A stretch of 64,000 bases of DNA from Oricola indica (GCF_019966595.1 NZ_JAINFJ010000002.1:579330-643329), one strand, 5' to 3'; numbered from the stretch's first letter, positions 7,337-15,743 are shown. Notes: generated by a model from the letters alone, not told the origin. Program-made: numbers and translations.

Positions 7337-9140
7337 CCGCAACCTGTTCATCACGATCATTCTTTCCGTCGTGATCCTCGCGGCTTGGCAGATTTTCTAT
7401 ATCGGACCGAAAATCGAGGCCGAAAAACAGGCGCAGCTTGAGTTGCAGGCGCAACAGCCCGAGACGGCCACGCAGGACACGCCAGCGGCAACGAGCGACG
7501 GATCGCTCCCGCAGGCAACGTCGACGCCCGGCGCCGAGGCGCCGGCCGGTGGAACGGCGGCAGAGGCCGAGGTCGAAGCAGGACGCATCCCCGTCGAGAC
7601 CCCGACGCTGACCGGTTCGATCAATCTTCGCGGCGCGCGCTTCGACGACCTGAAGCTCAAGGATTATCGCGAGACGATCGAAAAGGACTCCGACATCGTC
7701 ACGCTGCTGCGTCCGTCGAGCGACGCACAGGGCTATATCGGCGAATTCGGCTATATCGGTTTCGAGGGTGCGCCGCAGTCCGACACGATCTGGCAGGTTG
7801 CGGACGGTGCGACGCTGACGCCGACGACGCCGGTTGAACTGACCTATTCCGCGCCCAATGGCCTGACCTTCACGCGCACGATCTCCATCGACGACCGGTA
7901 CATGTTCGAAATCGAGGATTCGGTGACGAACACTTCCGGCGGCGCCGTCTCGCTGCAGGAATATGGCCGCGTGACCCGATATTCGAAGCCCGAGAAACCG
8001 CCGATCTACGTTCTGCACGAAGGCCTGATCGGTGTGACCGGCGAAGACGGCCTGACCGAGTTGAAATACAACGCCATCGAGGATGACGGACAGGTTCAGC
8101 CCGGAAAATCGACTGATGGCTGGCTCGGCATCACCGACAAATACTGGGCGACGGCGCTGATCCCGGTCGGCGGCGAGACGTTCCAGCCGCGCTTTTCCTA
8201 TTTCTCGGACAACCGCTCGCGCTTCCAGTCGGATTTCCTGACCGACGCAGTGGCGGTCAATGCCGGCGAGACCGTGACCTTCGACAACCTGTTCTTCGCA
8301 GGCGCCAAGGTGTCGAGCCAGCTCGACGCCTACAAGGACGAATACGGCATCCGCCAGTTCGAACTGCTGATCGACTGGGGCTGGTTCCACTTCATCACAC
8401 GGCCGATGTTTCACCTGCTGGACTTCCTGTTCAACCTCTTCGGCAATTTCGGCGTCGCGATCCTGATCACCACGGTTATCGTCAAGGCGATCTTCTTCCC
8501 GCTGGCCAACATGTCGTACAGGTCGATGGCGCGCATGAAGGTCGTTCAACCGAAGATGCAGGAACTGAAGGAAAAGTTCGGCGACGACCGCGAGAAGATG
8601 CAAAAGGCCATGATGGAGCTCTACCGGGAAGAGAAGATCAACCCGGTCGCCGGCTGCTGGCCGATGCTGATCCAGATTCCGGTGTTCTTCGCGCTCTACA
8701 AGGTGCTTTACGTCACCATCGAGATGCGCCATGCGCCCTTCTTCGGATGGATCCAGGACCTGTCGGCGCCGGATCCGTCGCATGTCTTCAACCTGTTCGG
8801 CCTGCTGCCTTACGATCCGGCGGCGATCCCGGTCCTCGGCACCTTCCTGGCGATCGGCGTCTGGCCGCTGATCATGGGCCTGACCATGTTCCTGCAGATG
8901 CGCATGAACCCGGCCCCGCCCGATCCGACCCAGGCGATGATCTTCAACTGGATGCCGCTCGTCTTCATGTTCATGCTGGCGTCGTTCCCGGCCGGTCTCG
9001 TGATCTACTGGGCATGGAACAACTTCCTGTCGATCATCCAGCAAGGCGCCATCATGAAGCGCAACGGCGCCAAGATCGAACTCTGGGACAATCTTCGAGG
9101 GATGCTCGGCCGCAAGAAGAAGGCCGACGCGGCCAAATAG
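7326..9140 (+). CDS. yidC: Membrane protein insertase YidC
   Basis: 604 aa starting MENNRNLFITII. It inserts inner-membrane proteins together with, or independently of, the Sec translocon. A first membrane helix (about 6-23) is followed by a low-complexity A/E/T/P linker and a large periplasmic beta domain (about 90-360). The conserved 60KD_IMP core of five helices follows, with RPMFHLLDFLFNLFGNFGVA at its start and NPVAGCWPMLIQIPVFFALY in the middle. The C-terminus is basic (GRKKKADAAK). A strong terminator follows 24 bp after the stop. Confidence 0.97.
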   Translation: MENNRNLFITIILSVVILAAWQIFYIGPKIEAEKQAQLELQAQQPETATQDTPAATSDGSLPQATSTPGAEAPAGGTAAEAEVEAGRIPVETPTLTGSINLRGARFDDLKLKDYRETIEKDSDIVTLLRPSSDAQGYIGEFGYIGFEGAPQSDTIWQVADGATLTPTTPVELTYSAPNGLTFTRTISIDDRYMFEIEDSVTNTSGGAVSLQEYGRVTRYSKPEKPPIYVLHEGLIGVTGEDGLTELKYNAIEDDGQVQPGKSTDGWLGITDKYWATALIPVGGETFQPRFSYFSDNRSRFQSDFLTDAVAVNAGETVTFDNLFFAGAKVSSQLDAYKDEYGIRQFELLIDWGWFHFITRPMFHLLDFLFNLFGNFGVAILITTVIVKAIFFPLANMSYRSMARMKVVQPKMQELKEKFGDDREKMQKAMMELYREEKINPVAGCWPMLIQIPVFFALYKVLYVTIEMRHAPFFGWIQDLSAPDPSHVFNLFGLLPYDPAAIPVLGTFLAIGVWPLIMGLTMFLQMRMNPAPPDPTQAMIFNWMPLVFMFMLASFPAGLVIYWAWNNFLSIIQQGAIMKRNGAKIELWDNLRGMLGRKKKADAAK

Positions 9141-9163
9141 CGTCACCTGCGCAACCAATACCG

Positions 9164-9191
9164 AAAGGCGGGCCTCGAGCCCGCCTTTTTT
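9164..9191 (+). terminator. Intrinsic terminator after yidC
   Basis: A 10-bp perfect stem AAAGGCGGGC / GCCCGCCTTT with a 5-nt loop (CTCGA), running into TTTTTT. It ends the rpmH-rnpA-yidC transcript and separates it from the FAS1 gene. Confidence 0.92.
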
Positions 9192-9223
9192 ATTGCCGTT
9201 TTGCGCATGGCCGCGAGCCGGAT

Positions 9224-9249
9224 GAAACTTTTTTGCGTTTGCACTCGTC
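9224..9249 (+). promoter_or_regulatory. ECF-type promoter of the double-FAS1 gene
   Basis: GAAAC (9224-9228), a 17-bp spacer and CGTC (9246-9249), about 37 bp before the start codon. The same elements with the same spacing precede the second FAS1 gene, which is linked to a SigK-like ECF sigma factor gene. Recognition by that sigma factor is inferred. Confidence 0.65.
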
Positions 9250-9286
9250 CATGGGTCGGAAGCTGACAACAGAGGAGGTTCTTCCA

Positions 9287-10447
9287 ATGACCAGTAAATT
9301 CGCAAAAGCACTGTTTCTTTCGACCGCGCTGGCCTTTACCGGCGCCACCGCGACCGCGCTCGCCCCGGTGACAGCGATCGCCCAGGAAAGCCCGATGGTC
9401 GGCGGCGCGCCGATGTTTGCGACGAAAAACATCGTCGAGAACGCCGTCAATTCGGCCGATCACACAACGCTCGTCGCCGCGGTCAAGGCCGCCGGCCTTG
9501 TCGAGACGTTGTCCGGCGAAGGGCCGTTCACGGTTTTCGCGCCGACCAACGCGGCGTTCGACAAGCTGCCTGACGGCACGGTCGAAACGCTGCTGAAACC
9601 GGAAAACAAGGATCAGCTGACCAAGATCCTGACCTGTCATGTCGTTGCGGCCAACGCCATGTCCGACGCCATCATGGGCATGATCGCGGATGACAATGGC
9701 GAACACCCGGTCAAGACCGTTGGCGGCTGCACGTTCACAGCCAAGATGAGCGGCGACAACATCGTCATCGTCGACGGTCAGGGCAACGAGGCGACGGTGA
9801 CCATCGCCGACGTCAAGCAGTCGAATGGCGTGATCCACGTGATTGACACCGTGCTGCTGCCGGCGGCCGATGACGGCATGGAGTCCGACAGCGCCGCCAT
9901 GGACGACAGCGGCGACGGCTACATGGCCGACGACACCATGGCCGAAAGCGCGATGGCGGACGAAGAGACCGTCACGGTCGGCGGCGCTCCGATGTATCCG
10001 TCGAAGACCATCGTCGAGAACGCGGTCAATTCGGCCGATCACACGACGCTCGTCGCAGCGGTCAAGGCCGCCGGCCTCGTGGAGACGCTGTCGGGCGAAG
10101 GACCGTTCACGGTTTTCGCACCGACCAACGCGGCCTTCGACAAGCTGCCTGACGGGACCGTCGAGACGCTCCTGAAGCCGGAGAACAAGGATCAGCTCAC
10201 CAAGGTGCTGACCGCACACGTCGTTGCCGGCGATCTCTCGGCCGAGGAACTGATGCGCCGCGCCCGCAATCATGGCGGCCGCTACAACTTCAACGCGGTC
10301 AGCGGCGATGCACTCACCGCCGTTATCAAGGGCCGCAGCCTCTATATCTTCGACGAGGCAGGCGGCGCCGGGAAAGTCACGATCTCGAACGTGAACCAGT
10401 CGAACGGCGTGATCCACGTCGTCGATGACGTTCTCCTTCCGAGCTAA
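9287..10447 (+). CDS. Secreted protein with two tandem fasciclin (FAS1) domains
   Basis: 386 aa, starting at the ATG after an excellent AGGAGG site (9274-9279). A signal peptide ends near AIAQ (residue 33). FAS1 domain 1 spans about 36-193. An acidic linker of about 35 residues rich in D, S, A and M (MADDTMAESAMADEE) leads to FAS1 domain 2 (about 231-386). Both domains contain the H1/H2 regions (GPFTVFAPTNAAFDKLPDG and NGVIHVIDTVLLP). Domain 1 has a Cys pair (TCHVVAA and GGCTFTA) that domain 2 lacks. FAS1 domains mediate extracellular adhesion or ligand binding. The promoter indicates control by the nearby ECF sigma factor. Confidence 0.93.
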   Translation: MTSKFAKALFLSTALAFTGATATALAPVTAIAQESPMVGGAPMFATKNIVENAVNSADHTTLVAAVKAAGLVETLSGEGPFTVFAPTNAAFDKLPDGTVETLLKPENKDQLTKILTCHVVAANAMSDAIMGMIADDNGEHPVKTVGGCTFTAKMSGDNIVIVDGQGNEATVTIADVKQSNGVIHVIDTVLLPAADDGMESDSAAMDDSGDGYMADDTMAESAMADEETVTVGGAPMYPSKTIVENAVNSADHTTLVAAVKAAGLVETLSGEGPFTVFAPTNAAFDKLPDGTVETLLKPENKDQLTKVLTAHVVAGDLSAEELMRRARNHGGRYNFNAVSGDALTAVIKGRSLYIFDEAGGAGKVTISNVNQSNGVIHVVDDVLLPS

Positions 10448-10486
10448 GCAGCGCTTTCGGACTACCCCCAGTCCAGGCGCCGTGGC

Positions 10487-10518
10487 GGCCGGTTCCCCTT
10501 CGGGGGAGCCGGCTTTTT
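10487..10518 (+). terminator. Intrinsic terminator after the double-FAS1 gene
   Basis: A GC-rich hairpin GCCGGTTCCCC / GGGGGAGCCGGC with a short TTCG-type loop, followed by TTTTT. The FAS1 gene is therefore monocistronic. Confidence 0.88.
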
Positions 10519-10607
10519 CATGTGGGGCTTTACGTGCATGCGGGTCTTGTGGCCCGCGATCGCGTTTCGCGCTTTCATCACGCGGCGGAACCGTTTAATC
10601 CCGCTGC

Positions 10608-11273
10608 ATGACCAGCGAACCTTCCGCGCAAGACACGACCGACAGCCTCACGAGCTTTCCCATGCAATGGGACTTCATTCGCGGCGTGCCCTCGATGAAA
10701 TTCCTGCCGCCGGAAGGCCCGCCGGAGGTGGCCTTTGCGGGTCGCTCCAATGTCGGCAAGTCGTCGCTGATCAATGCCGTCGTGTCCAAGAAGGGCCTGG
10801 CGCGCACGTCCAACACGCCGGGCCGCACCCAGGAACTTAACTTCTTCGTGCCGGCTGGGCATGCGGGATCGGCCGACGACCTGCCGCCGCTCGCCATCGT
10901 CGATATGCCGGGCTACGGATTCGCCAAGGCGCCCAAGGCCCAGGTCGACAACTGGACGAAGCTCGTCTTTTCCTATCTTCGGGGTCGGGTGACGCTGAAA
11001 CGCGTCTATCTGCTGATCGACGCGCGGCATGGCGTCAAGAAGAACGACGAGGAGGTGATGGACCTGCTCGACAAGGCCGCCGTGTCCTACCAGGTGGTGC
11101 TCACCAAGATCGACAAGATCAAGGAGGCGGGCGTGCCGCGCATGTATGCGGAAACCGCCGACCGCATCAAGAAGCGGCCGGCGGCGTTTCCGGAGGTCCT
11201 GGCGACCTCGTCTGAAAAGAATATCGGTCTGGAAGAGCTGCGGGCGGCGATGCTCGCCGCCGCGCAGTCATGA
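10608..11273 (+). CDS. engB: Ribosome biogenesis GTPase YihA/YsxC (EngB)
   Basis: 221 aa, normal for the family. GTPase motifs are G1 GRSNVGKSS (45-53), G2 Thr in SNTPGRTQ, G3 DMPGYG (99-104), G4 TKID (166-169) and a late SSEK. It acts in assembly of the large ribosomal subunit. The position between yidC and argB is the usual rhizobial order, although the FAS1 gene is inserted before it. It converges on msrB with a 3-bp gap. Confidence 0.96.
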   Translation: MTSEPSAQDTTDSLTSFPMQWDFIRGVPSMKFLPPEGPPEVAFAGRSNVGKSSLINAVVSKKGLARTSNTPGRTQELNFFVPAGHAGSADDLPPLAIVDMPGYGFAKAPKAQVDNWTKLVFSYLRGRVTLKRVYLLIDARHGVKKNDEEVMDLLDKAAVSYQVVLTKIDKIKEAGVPRMYAETADRIKKRPAAFPEVLATSSEKNIGLEELRAAMLAAAQS

Positions 11274-11276
11274 GCC

Positions 11277-11765
11277 TCAGGCGGTTTCGCCCGGCTTGAA
11301 GGTTAGCGCCACGCCGTTGATGCAGTGGCGCTTGCCGGTCGGCTGCGGGCCGTCGTTGAAGACATGGCCCAGGTGGCCGCCGCAGCGGCGGCAATGTTCT
11401 TCCTTGCGCGGATAGATCAGCTTGAAATCCGTCTTGTTGGCGACAGCATCGGGTAGCGCCTCGTAGAAGCTCGGCCAACCGGTGCCGCTGTCGAATTTCG
11501 CCTCCGAGGAATAGAGCGGAAGGTCGCAGGCGGCACAATGGAATATGCCGTCGCGCTTCTCGTCGTTGAGCGGGCTCGAAAAGGCCCTTTCCGTCGCTTC
11601 CTTGCGCATGACCGCGAACTGATCGTCCGTCAGGATCTTGCGCCATTCCTCTTCGCTTTTCATGATTTCGAACTCACCTTCAGAACCTGCCGCGAGGGCG
11701 TAAACCGATGCGCCGCCGAGAAAGGCCGTTGCGGCGCCAAGGCCAATGAATGTACGTCTTTTCAT
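11277..11765 (-). CDS. msrB: Tat-exported peptide-methionine (R)-S-oxide reductase
   Basis: 162 aa. It reduces methionine-R-sulfoxide in oxidised proteins. A twin-arginine signal MKRRTFIGLGAATAFLGG (residues 1-18) sends it to the periplasm. The SelR domain has Zn ligands in CAAC (77/80) and CRRCG (125/128), FDSGTGWPSF (91-100), GGHLGHVFNDGP and the catalytic Cys148 in RHCINGVAL. It lies downstream of the single-FAS1 gene (132-bp gap) in the sigma/anti-sigma cluster, which fits repair of oxidised envelope proteins. It also has its own candidate ECF promoter. Confidence 0.95.
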   Translation of the reverse strand: MKRRTFIGLGAATAFLGGASVYALAAGSEGEFEIMKSEEEWRKILTDDQFAVMRKEATERAFSSPLNDEKRDGIFHCAACDLPLYSSEAKFDSGTGWPSFYEALPDAVANKTDFKLIYPRKEEHCRRCGGHLGHVFNDGPQPTGKRHCINGVALTFKPGETA

Positions 11766-11805
11766 AGCGGATTCCTCCTTGGATTGTCAGTGATATATGC
11801 GCAGC

Positions 11806-11831
11806 AACGTGACGGCGCACATCACGGTTCT
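11806..11831 (-). promoter_or_regulatory. Candidate ECF-type promoter of msrB
   Basis: On the minus strand AGAAC (11831-11827), a 17-bp spacer and CGTT (11809-11806), about 40 bp before msrB. It is one base from the alphaproteobacterial EcfG consensus GGAAC-N16/17-CGTT. Either EcfG or the local SigK-like factor could use it. Confidence 0.4.
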
Positions 11832-11897
11832 GAACAATTTCGTGAGGTCCCCGGCGCCAGCGGGGGACAAGTGTGGCGCCGGGAACCATCCCGGACA

Positions 11898-12455
11898 TCA
11901 GGACGCCGGGAGAAGAACCGTGTCGATGACGTGGATGACACCGTTGGACTGGTCGACGTCGGCAATGGTCACCGTCGCCTCGTTGCCCTGGCCGTCCTCG
12001 ATGACGATGTTGTCGCCATCCATCTTCGCGGTGAAGGTGCAGCCGCCAACGGTCTTGACCGGATGCGCGCCGCCATCGTCGGAAATCATGCCCATGATGG
12101 CGTCGGACATGGCGTCCGCGGCAACGACATGGCAGGTCAGGATCTTGGTAAGCTGATCCTTGTTCTCCGGCTTCAGCAGCGTTTCGACCGTGCCGTCAGG
12201 CAGCTTCTCGAACGCCGCGTTGGTCGGCGCGAAGACGGTGAACGGACCTTCGCCCGACAGCGTCTCGACGAGACCGGCAGCCTTGACGGCCGCGACGAGC
12301 GTCGTGTGATCGGCCGAATTGACCGCGTTCTCGACGATGTTCTTGTTCTCGTACATCGCAGCGCCGCCAACCATCGGGTTGTCTGCGAGGCCCGGCGTCG
12401 CGAAGGCGACGGTCAGCGCTGTCGATACGGCAATGGTGCTCAAAATATTTTTCAC
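11898..12455 (-). CDS. Secreted single-FAS1 (fasciclin) protein
   Basis: 185 aa: signal peptide (about 1-24, ending GLADN) and one FAS1 domain. From VENAVNSADHTTLVAAVKAA through PENKDQLTKILTCHVVAA it is nearly identical to domain 1 of the 9287 gene, with the same Cys pair. It probably functions outside the cytoplasm. It lies just downstream of the sigma/anti-sigma pair but has its own GAAAC-N17-CGTC promoter. In mycobacteria SigK/RskA controls the FAS1 proteins MPT70/MPT83, so the linkage is meaningful. Confidence 0.94.
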   Translation of the reverse strand: MKNILSTIAVSTALTVAFATPGLADNPMVGGAAMYENKNIVENAVNSADHTTLVAAVKAAGLVETLSGEGPFTVFAPTNAAFEKLPDGTVETLLKPENKDQLTKILTCHVVAADAMSDAIMGMISDDGGAHPVKTVGGCTFTAKMDGDNIVIEDGQGNEATVTIADVDQSNGVIHVIDTVLLPAS

Positions 12456-12506
12456 TGCTTGTCTCCTTGTTTTACATCCCGCGTTTCATGCGCGGATATG
12501 GGAGGA

Positions 12507-12532
12507 GACGAGATGGCGGGCCTAAGAGTTTC
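12507..12532 (-). promoter_or_regulatory. ECF-type promoter of the single-FAS1 gene
   Basis: Minus strand GAAAC (12532-12528), a 17-bp spacer and CGTC (12510-12507). It is identical in core elements and spacing to the promoter at 9224-9249. The -35 lies inside the intergenic region before the anti-sigma gene's stop, so the FAS1 gene can be expressed apart from the regulators. Confidence 0.65.
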
Positions 12533-12539
12533 GGCCGCG

Positions 12540-13256
12540 TCAGATTTTTTTCAGTTGGCCGACCGCGATCACCGGACCGGTCGGCCTGCCCTCGGGCGCG
12601 CCGCCCTCGGGTTCCAGCGTGACGGCCAGCGTCAGCGCGTCATCGGGCAGTTGCGCGATATCCTGCGGAAGATCGGTCCTGGTTGTGCCCTGCGGGGTGA
12701 CCAGGCCGAGCGAGATCGGATCGCGGTCGGCGACGATAACCCACAATTCGTGCGAGCGGCCGGAAGGCGGCTCGACGCCGGTCCGCGTGATGCGAACGCT
12801 GCCGTCGATATTCTTGACGGCAAGGAAGGTCGCATCCGAATCCGCTGCGGACAGCGATGCCACAAGTTCCTCGCCCGGCGGCGTGACCGGAATATCGGTG
12901 AGAACGACCGCCGCCAGAACCGCCGCCGCGGCGATCGCGGCAAAGGACAGGCCGCGCCAGAAGGCCAGGCTTTGCATCAGACCGGCGCGAACCGGCGACG
13001 TCTCCGCTTCGGCGGGGAACAGCCGGGCCTCGATCCCGCGCCAGGCGCGGGCGGGCGGCGCGGCCTCGCCGAATTCGTCATTCATGCCGGAAAGGCGGGT
13101 TTCCCAGCCGATAACGAGCATGGCGAAATCGCGATCGGTGTCGATACGGCGCGCGACATCGGCGCGCTCCCCGGCGGGAAGAACACCCAGAACATATTCG
13201 GCCGCGACGAGGTCGTCGTCGCGTTCGCCGTCACCATGTTCCATCGAGTCCGTCAT
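12540..13256 (-). CDS. RskA-like anti-sigma factor
   Basis: 238 aa from the ATG at 13256, which overlaps the sigma-factor stop as ATGA (translational coupling). The N-terminal cytoplasmic part (DDDLVAAEYVLGVLPAGERA) is the sigma-binding region of RskA-type proteins, without the His-Cys-Cys zinc motif. One membrane helix lies at about residues 104-124. The periplasmic RskA domain follows (SHELWVIVADRDPISLGLV, then AVTLEPEGGAPEGRPTGPV). It should hold the SigK-like factor inactive at the membrane until an extracytoplasmic signal arrives. Confidence 0.9.
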   Translation of the reverse strand: MTDSMEHGDGERDDDLVAAEYVLGVLPAGERADVARRIDTDRDFAMLVIGWETRLSGMNDEFGEAAPPARAWRGIEARLFPAEAETSPVRAGLMQSLAFWRGLSFAAIAAAAVLAAVVLTDIPVTPPGEELVASLSAADSDATFLAVKNIDGSVRITRTGVEPPSGRSHELWVIVADRDPISLGLVTPQGTTRTDLPQDIAQLPDDALTLAVTLEPEGGAPEGRPTGPVIAVGQLKKI

Positions 13257-13867
13257 TCTTCCAGACACTCTTTCAACTTCATCAGACTGCGTCGCAGCCA
13301 GGTCCGCATCGTATTCAGCGGTATCGCGTATCGCTCGGCAAGTTCCTGGTAGGAATACCCTTCCAGATACGCGCCGCGCACGGACTCCGCCTTCGGCCCG
13401 TCCAGACGCCCGAGGCAGTCGTCCAGGCGCTGCCGCTCGGACGCCGCAACCGCGGAGGCTTCCGGCGACGGGCCGCGATCGGCCAATTCACCATGGTCCT
13501 CGATATCGTCGTGACCGCTGCGGCGCGCCCGCAATATGTCGATTGCGTGGTTGCGCGCGATCGCGATCAGCCAGCCGACAGGGCTCGAGCCGCCACCGGC
13601 GAACCGGTCGGCGCGATTCCAGACCTTGACGTAGATTTCCTGTAACGCGTCTTCGGCTTCGGCCCTGTTCTTGAGGATACGAAGCGCGACGGCAAAAAGT
13701 TTCGGCGACGTCATCTCATAAAGACGCGCGAATGCCGGACGGTCGCGAAGGGCCGTCCGCGAGATCAAACCGGCGATTTCGGGACTGTTGTCCGTCTGCC
13801 CTCTCCCTGTGTGCCTCGCCAGCGGACGCATCGACAGCGTCCCGGCGGGTGCGGCGCTTGCGAACAT
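13253..13867 (-). CDS. ECF RNA polymerase sigma factor, SigK-like (ECF19-type)
   Basis: Up to 204 aa; the first 12-25 residues are atypical and the start may be at the ATG of MRPLARHT or later. Region 2 contains DALQEIYVKVWNRADRF and region 4 contains YSYQELAERYAIPLNTMRTW, with a SLMKLKECLEE tail. It directs RNA polymerase to stress genes. The overlap with an RskA-type gene and the adjacent FAS1 and MsrB genes place it in the SigK/RskA family. I did not find its GAAAC-N17-CGTC motif in front of its own gene, so autoregulation is not evident. Confidence 0.9.
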   Translation of the reverse strand: MFASAAPAGTLSMRPLARHTGRGQTDNSPEIAGLISRTALRDRPAFARLYEMTSPKLFAVALRILKNRAEAEDALQEIYVKVWNRADRFAGGGSSPVGWLIAIARNHAIDILRARRSGHDDIEDHGELADRGPSPEASAVAASERQRLDDCLGRLDGPKAESVRGAYLEGYSYQELAERYAIPLNTMRTWLRRSLMKLKECLEE

Positions 13868-13947
13868 CGCGCCGCAATTGCCCTAATCTGCACAAGGAGA
13901 TAGACGAATGGAAGGGTAAATGAAGACATGATCGGACAACATTTTCG

Positions 13948-14856
13948 ATGAGTGACAGCACTTCCTCCACAGCACCCGCCAGCGAGGCGCATATTCTGGC
14001 CAAGGCGCTGCCCTACATGCAGCGCTACGAGAACAAGACAGTCGTGGTGAAGTATGGCGGCAACGCCATGGGCGACGCGTCGCTCGGCCAGGCCTTTGCG
14101 CAGGATATCGCTCTGCTGAAGCAATCGGGCGTCAATCCGGTCGTCATCCATGGCGGTGGGCCGCAGATCGGCGCGATGCTCAAGAAAATGGGCATCGAGT
14201 CGAAATTCGAGGGCGGACTGCGCGTCACCGACCGCGCCACGGTCGAGATCGTCGAAATGGTTCTGGCGGGGTCGATCAACAAGGAAATCGTCGCGATGAT
14301 CAACGCGGCGGGCGAATGGGCGATCGGGCTCTGCGGCAAGGACGGCAACATGGTCTTCGCCGAGAAGGCCCGCAAGACGATGACCGACCCGGACAGCAAT
14401 ATCGAGCGCATCCTCGATCTCGGCTATGTCGGCGAACCGGTCGAGGTCGATCGCACCTTGCTCGACCTGCTGGCGAAATCGGAAATGATCCCCGTGATCG
14501 CGCCGGTCGCGCCGGGCCGCGACGGACACACCTACAACATCAATGCCGACACGTTCGCGGGCGCCATCGCCGGCTCGCTGGCAGCGTCGCGCCTTCTGTT
14601 CCTGACCGACGTGCCGGGGGTTCTCGACAAGAACGGCGAACTGATCAAGGAATTGACGGTTTCTGAAGCCAGGGCGCTGATCAAGGACGGCACGATCTCC
14701 GGCGGCATGATCCCGAAGGTCGAGACCTGCATCGAGGCGCTCCAGCGCGGGGTGAAGGGCGTCGTGATCGTCAATGGCAAGGTTGCCCATGCCGTGCTGC
14801 TGGAACTGTTCACCGAACATGGCGCGGGCACGCTGATCGTCCACGACAAGGCATAA
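13948..14856 (+). CDS. argB: Acetylglutamate kinase
   Basis: 302 aa. It phosphorylates N-acetyl-L-glutamate in arginine biosynthesis. Amino-acid-kinase fold: [12 protein letters not shown] (about 31-42), [33 protein letters not shown] and [17 protein letters not shown], with the feedback-sensitive type C-terminus. The N-terminal helix ([20 protein letters not shown]) is typical of arginine-inhibitable NAGKs. It is transcribed divergently from the ECF sigma gene. Confidence 0.97.
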   Translation: MSDSTSSTAPASEAHILAKALPYMQRYENKTVVVKYGGNAMGDASLGQAFAQDIALLKQSGVNPVVIHGGGPQIGAMLKKMGIESKFEGGLRVTDRATVEIVEMVLAGSINKEIVAMINAAGEWAIGLCGKDGNMVFAEKARKTMTDPDSNIERILDLGYVGEPVEVDRTLLDLLAKSEMIPVIAPVAPGRDGHTYNINADTFAGAIAGSLAASRLLFLTDVPGVLDKNGELIKELTVSEARALIKDGTISGGMIPKVETCIEALQRGVKGVVIVNGKVAHAVLLELFTEHGAGTLIVHDKA

Positions 14857-14875
14857 GAAAAATCACTCCAGGCGC

Positions 14876-14906
14876 TTGACCTGGAGTTCACTCCAGCCGG
14901 TAGACT
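14876..14906 (+). promoter_or_regulatory. MerR-type promoter/operator
   Basis: TTGACC (14876-14881) and TAGACT (14901-14906) are separated by 19 bp, the overlong spacing typical of MerR-activated promoters. The spacer carries the perfect inverted repeat CTGGAGTTCACTCCAG (14881-14896). It lies 46 bp before the merR-type gene. Confidence 0.85.
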
Positions 14907-14951
14907 TCGAACCGTGCCGTGGATTTGCGGCGCGCAACCGGAGTATGCCGC

Positions 14952-15344
14952 ATGAAAATCAGCGACGTTTCGGCCCGGACCGGGCTCAGCATCGACACGC
15001 TGCGCTTCTACGAGAAGATCGGTCTCATCGACCCGCCCCACCGCAGCGGCGGACGGCGGGACTATGACGAAACCATTCTTGCCTGGATTTCCTTCCTTCA
15101 GGCACTGAAGGCGACCGGCATGCCTCTTTCGCAGATGCGCGACTATGCGCGGATGCGCCGGGAGGGCGTGGAAACATCCGCGCCGCGTCGCCGGATGCTG
15201 CAAGACCAGCGCGAAGTCGTGAAGGCGCGCATCGCCGAGTTGCAGGATTGCCTCGGCCTCCTCGACCACAAGATCGAAAACTACGAGCGGATCGAAGCGG
15301 AGCATGCCGCCGAAGACCGCCGCAAAACGGGAACGCACCGATGA
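14952..15344 (+). CDS. MerR-family transcriptional regulator
   Basis: 130 aa. An N-terminal MerR winged helix (MKISDVSARTGLSIDTLRFY, then EKIGLIDPP) is followed by a long dimerisation helix (about 80-125) with the MLQDQREVVKARIAELQDCL stretch. There is no cluster of Cys residues for metal sensing, so it more likely senses an organic or redox signal. I chose the ATG at 14952 because the conserved domain starts at residue 2. Its own promoter has the 19-bp MerR spacer. The stop overlaps the next start (ATGA), so both genes form one operon. Confidence 0.92.
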   Translation: MKISDVSARTGLSIDTLRFYEKIGLIDPPHRSGGRRDYDETILAWISFLQALKATGMPLSQMRDYARMRREGVETSAPRRRMLQDQREVVKARIAELQDCLGLLDHKIENYERIEAEHAAEDRRKTGTHR

Positions 15345-15742
15345 CCAACACAACCGATACCACCGCCCTCGAACGCGGGCGCGAGGTGATTGCGACGATC
15401 AATCCTTCGCTCGAAGACGCGCTGGCCGACCGATACGACCGCCACATCCCCGATTTCGCGGAGACGCTGATCGAACAGGCCTATGGCCGCTATTATGCAA
15501 GGGACGGCCTGGACCTGAAAACGCGGCAGATCGCGACCGTCGCAGCGCTGACCGCGCTTGGCGGCCAGACAGGGCCGCAGTTGCGGATCAATATCGAACA
15601 TGCGCTGGCCGCCGGCGCCAGCGAACGCGAACTTCTGGAAGTGATCTACCAGATGGCGGTCTATGGCGGCATGCCGGCGGCGATCAACGGGCTCAACACG
15701 GCGATCGCCCTGTTCGAGGAGCGCCGCGCAGCACCCGCCTGA
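15341..15742 (+). CDS. Carboxymuconolactone decarboxylase (CMD) family protein
   Basis: 133 aa with the CMD fold: YYARDGLDLKTRQIATVAAL, then GPQLRINIEHALAAGASERE and LEVIYQMAVYGGMPAAINGL. The peroxidase CxxC of AhpD-type members is absent (no cysteine at all), so it is closer to the PcaC-like branch; the substrate is unknown. It overlaps the merR gene by 4 bp and is probably the target of that regulator. Confidence 0.9.
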   Translation: MTNTTDTTALERGREVIATINPSLEDALADRYDRHIPDFAETLIEQAYGRYYARDGLDLKTRQIATVAALTALGGQTGPQLRINIEHALAAGASERELLEVIYQMAVYGGMPAAINGLNTAIALFEERRAAPA

Positions 15743-15743
15743 G

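Noticed and set aside
7122-9311. A 729-codon minus-strand frame over rnpA-yidC
   Set aside because: Antisense of two certain genes; composition Arg/Asp/His-rich and without domains.
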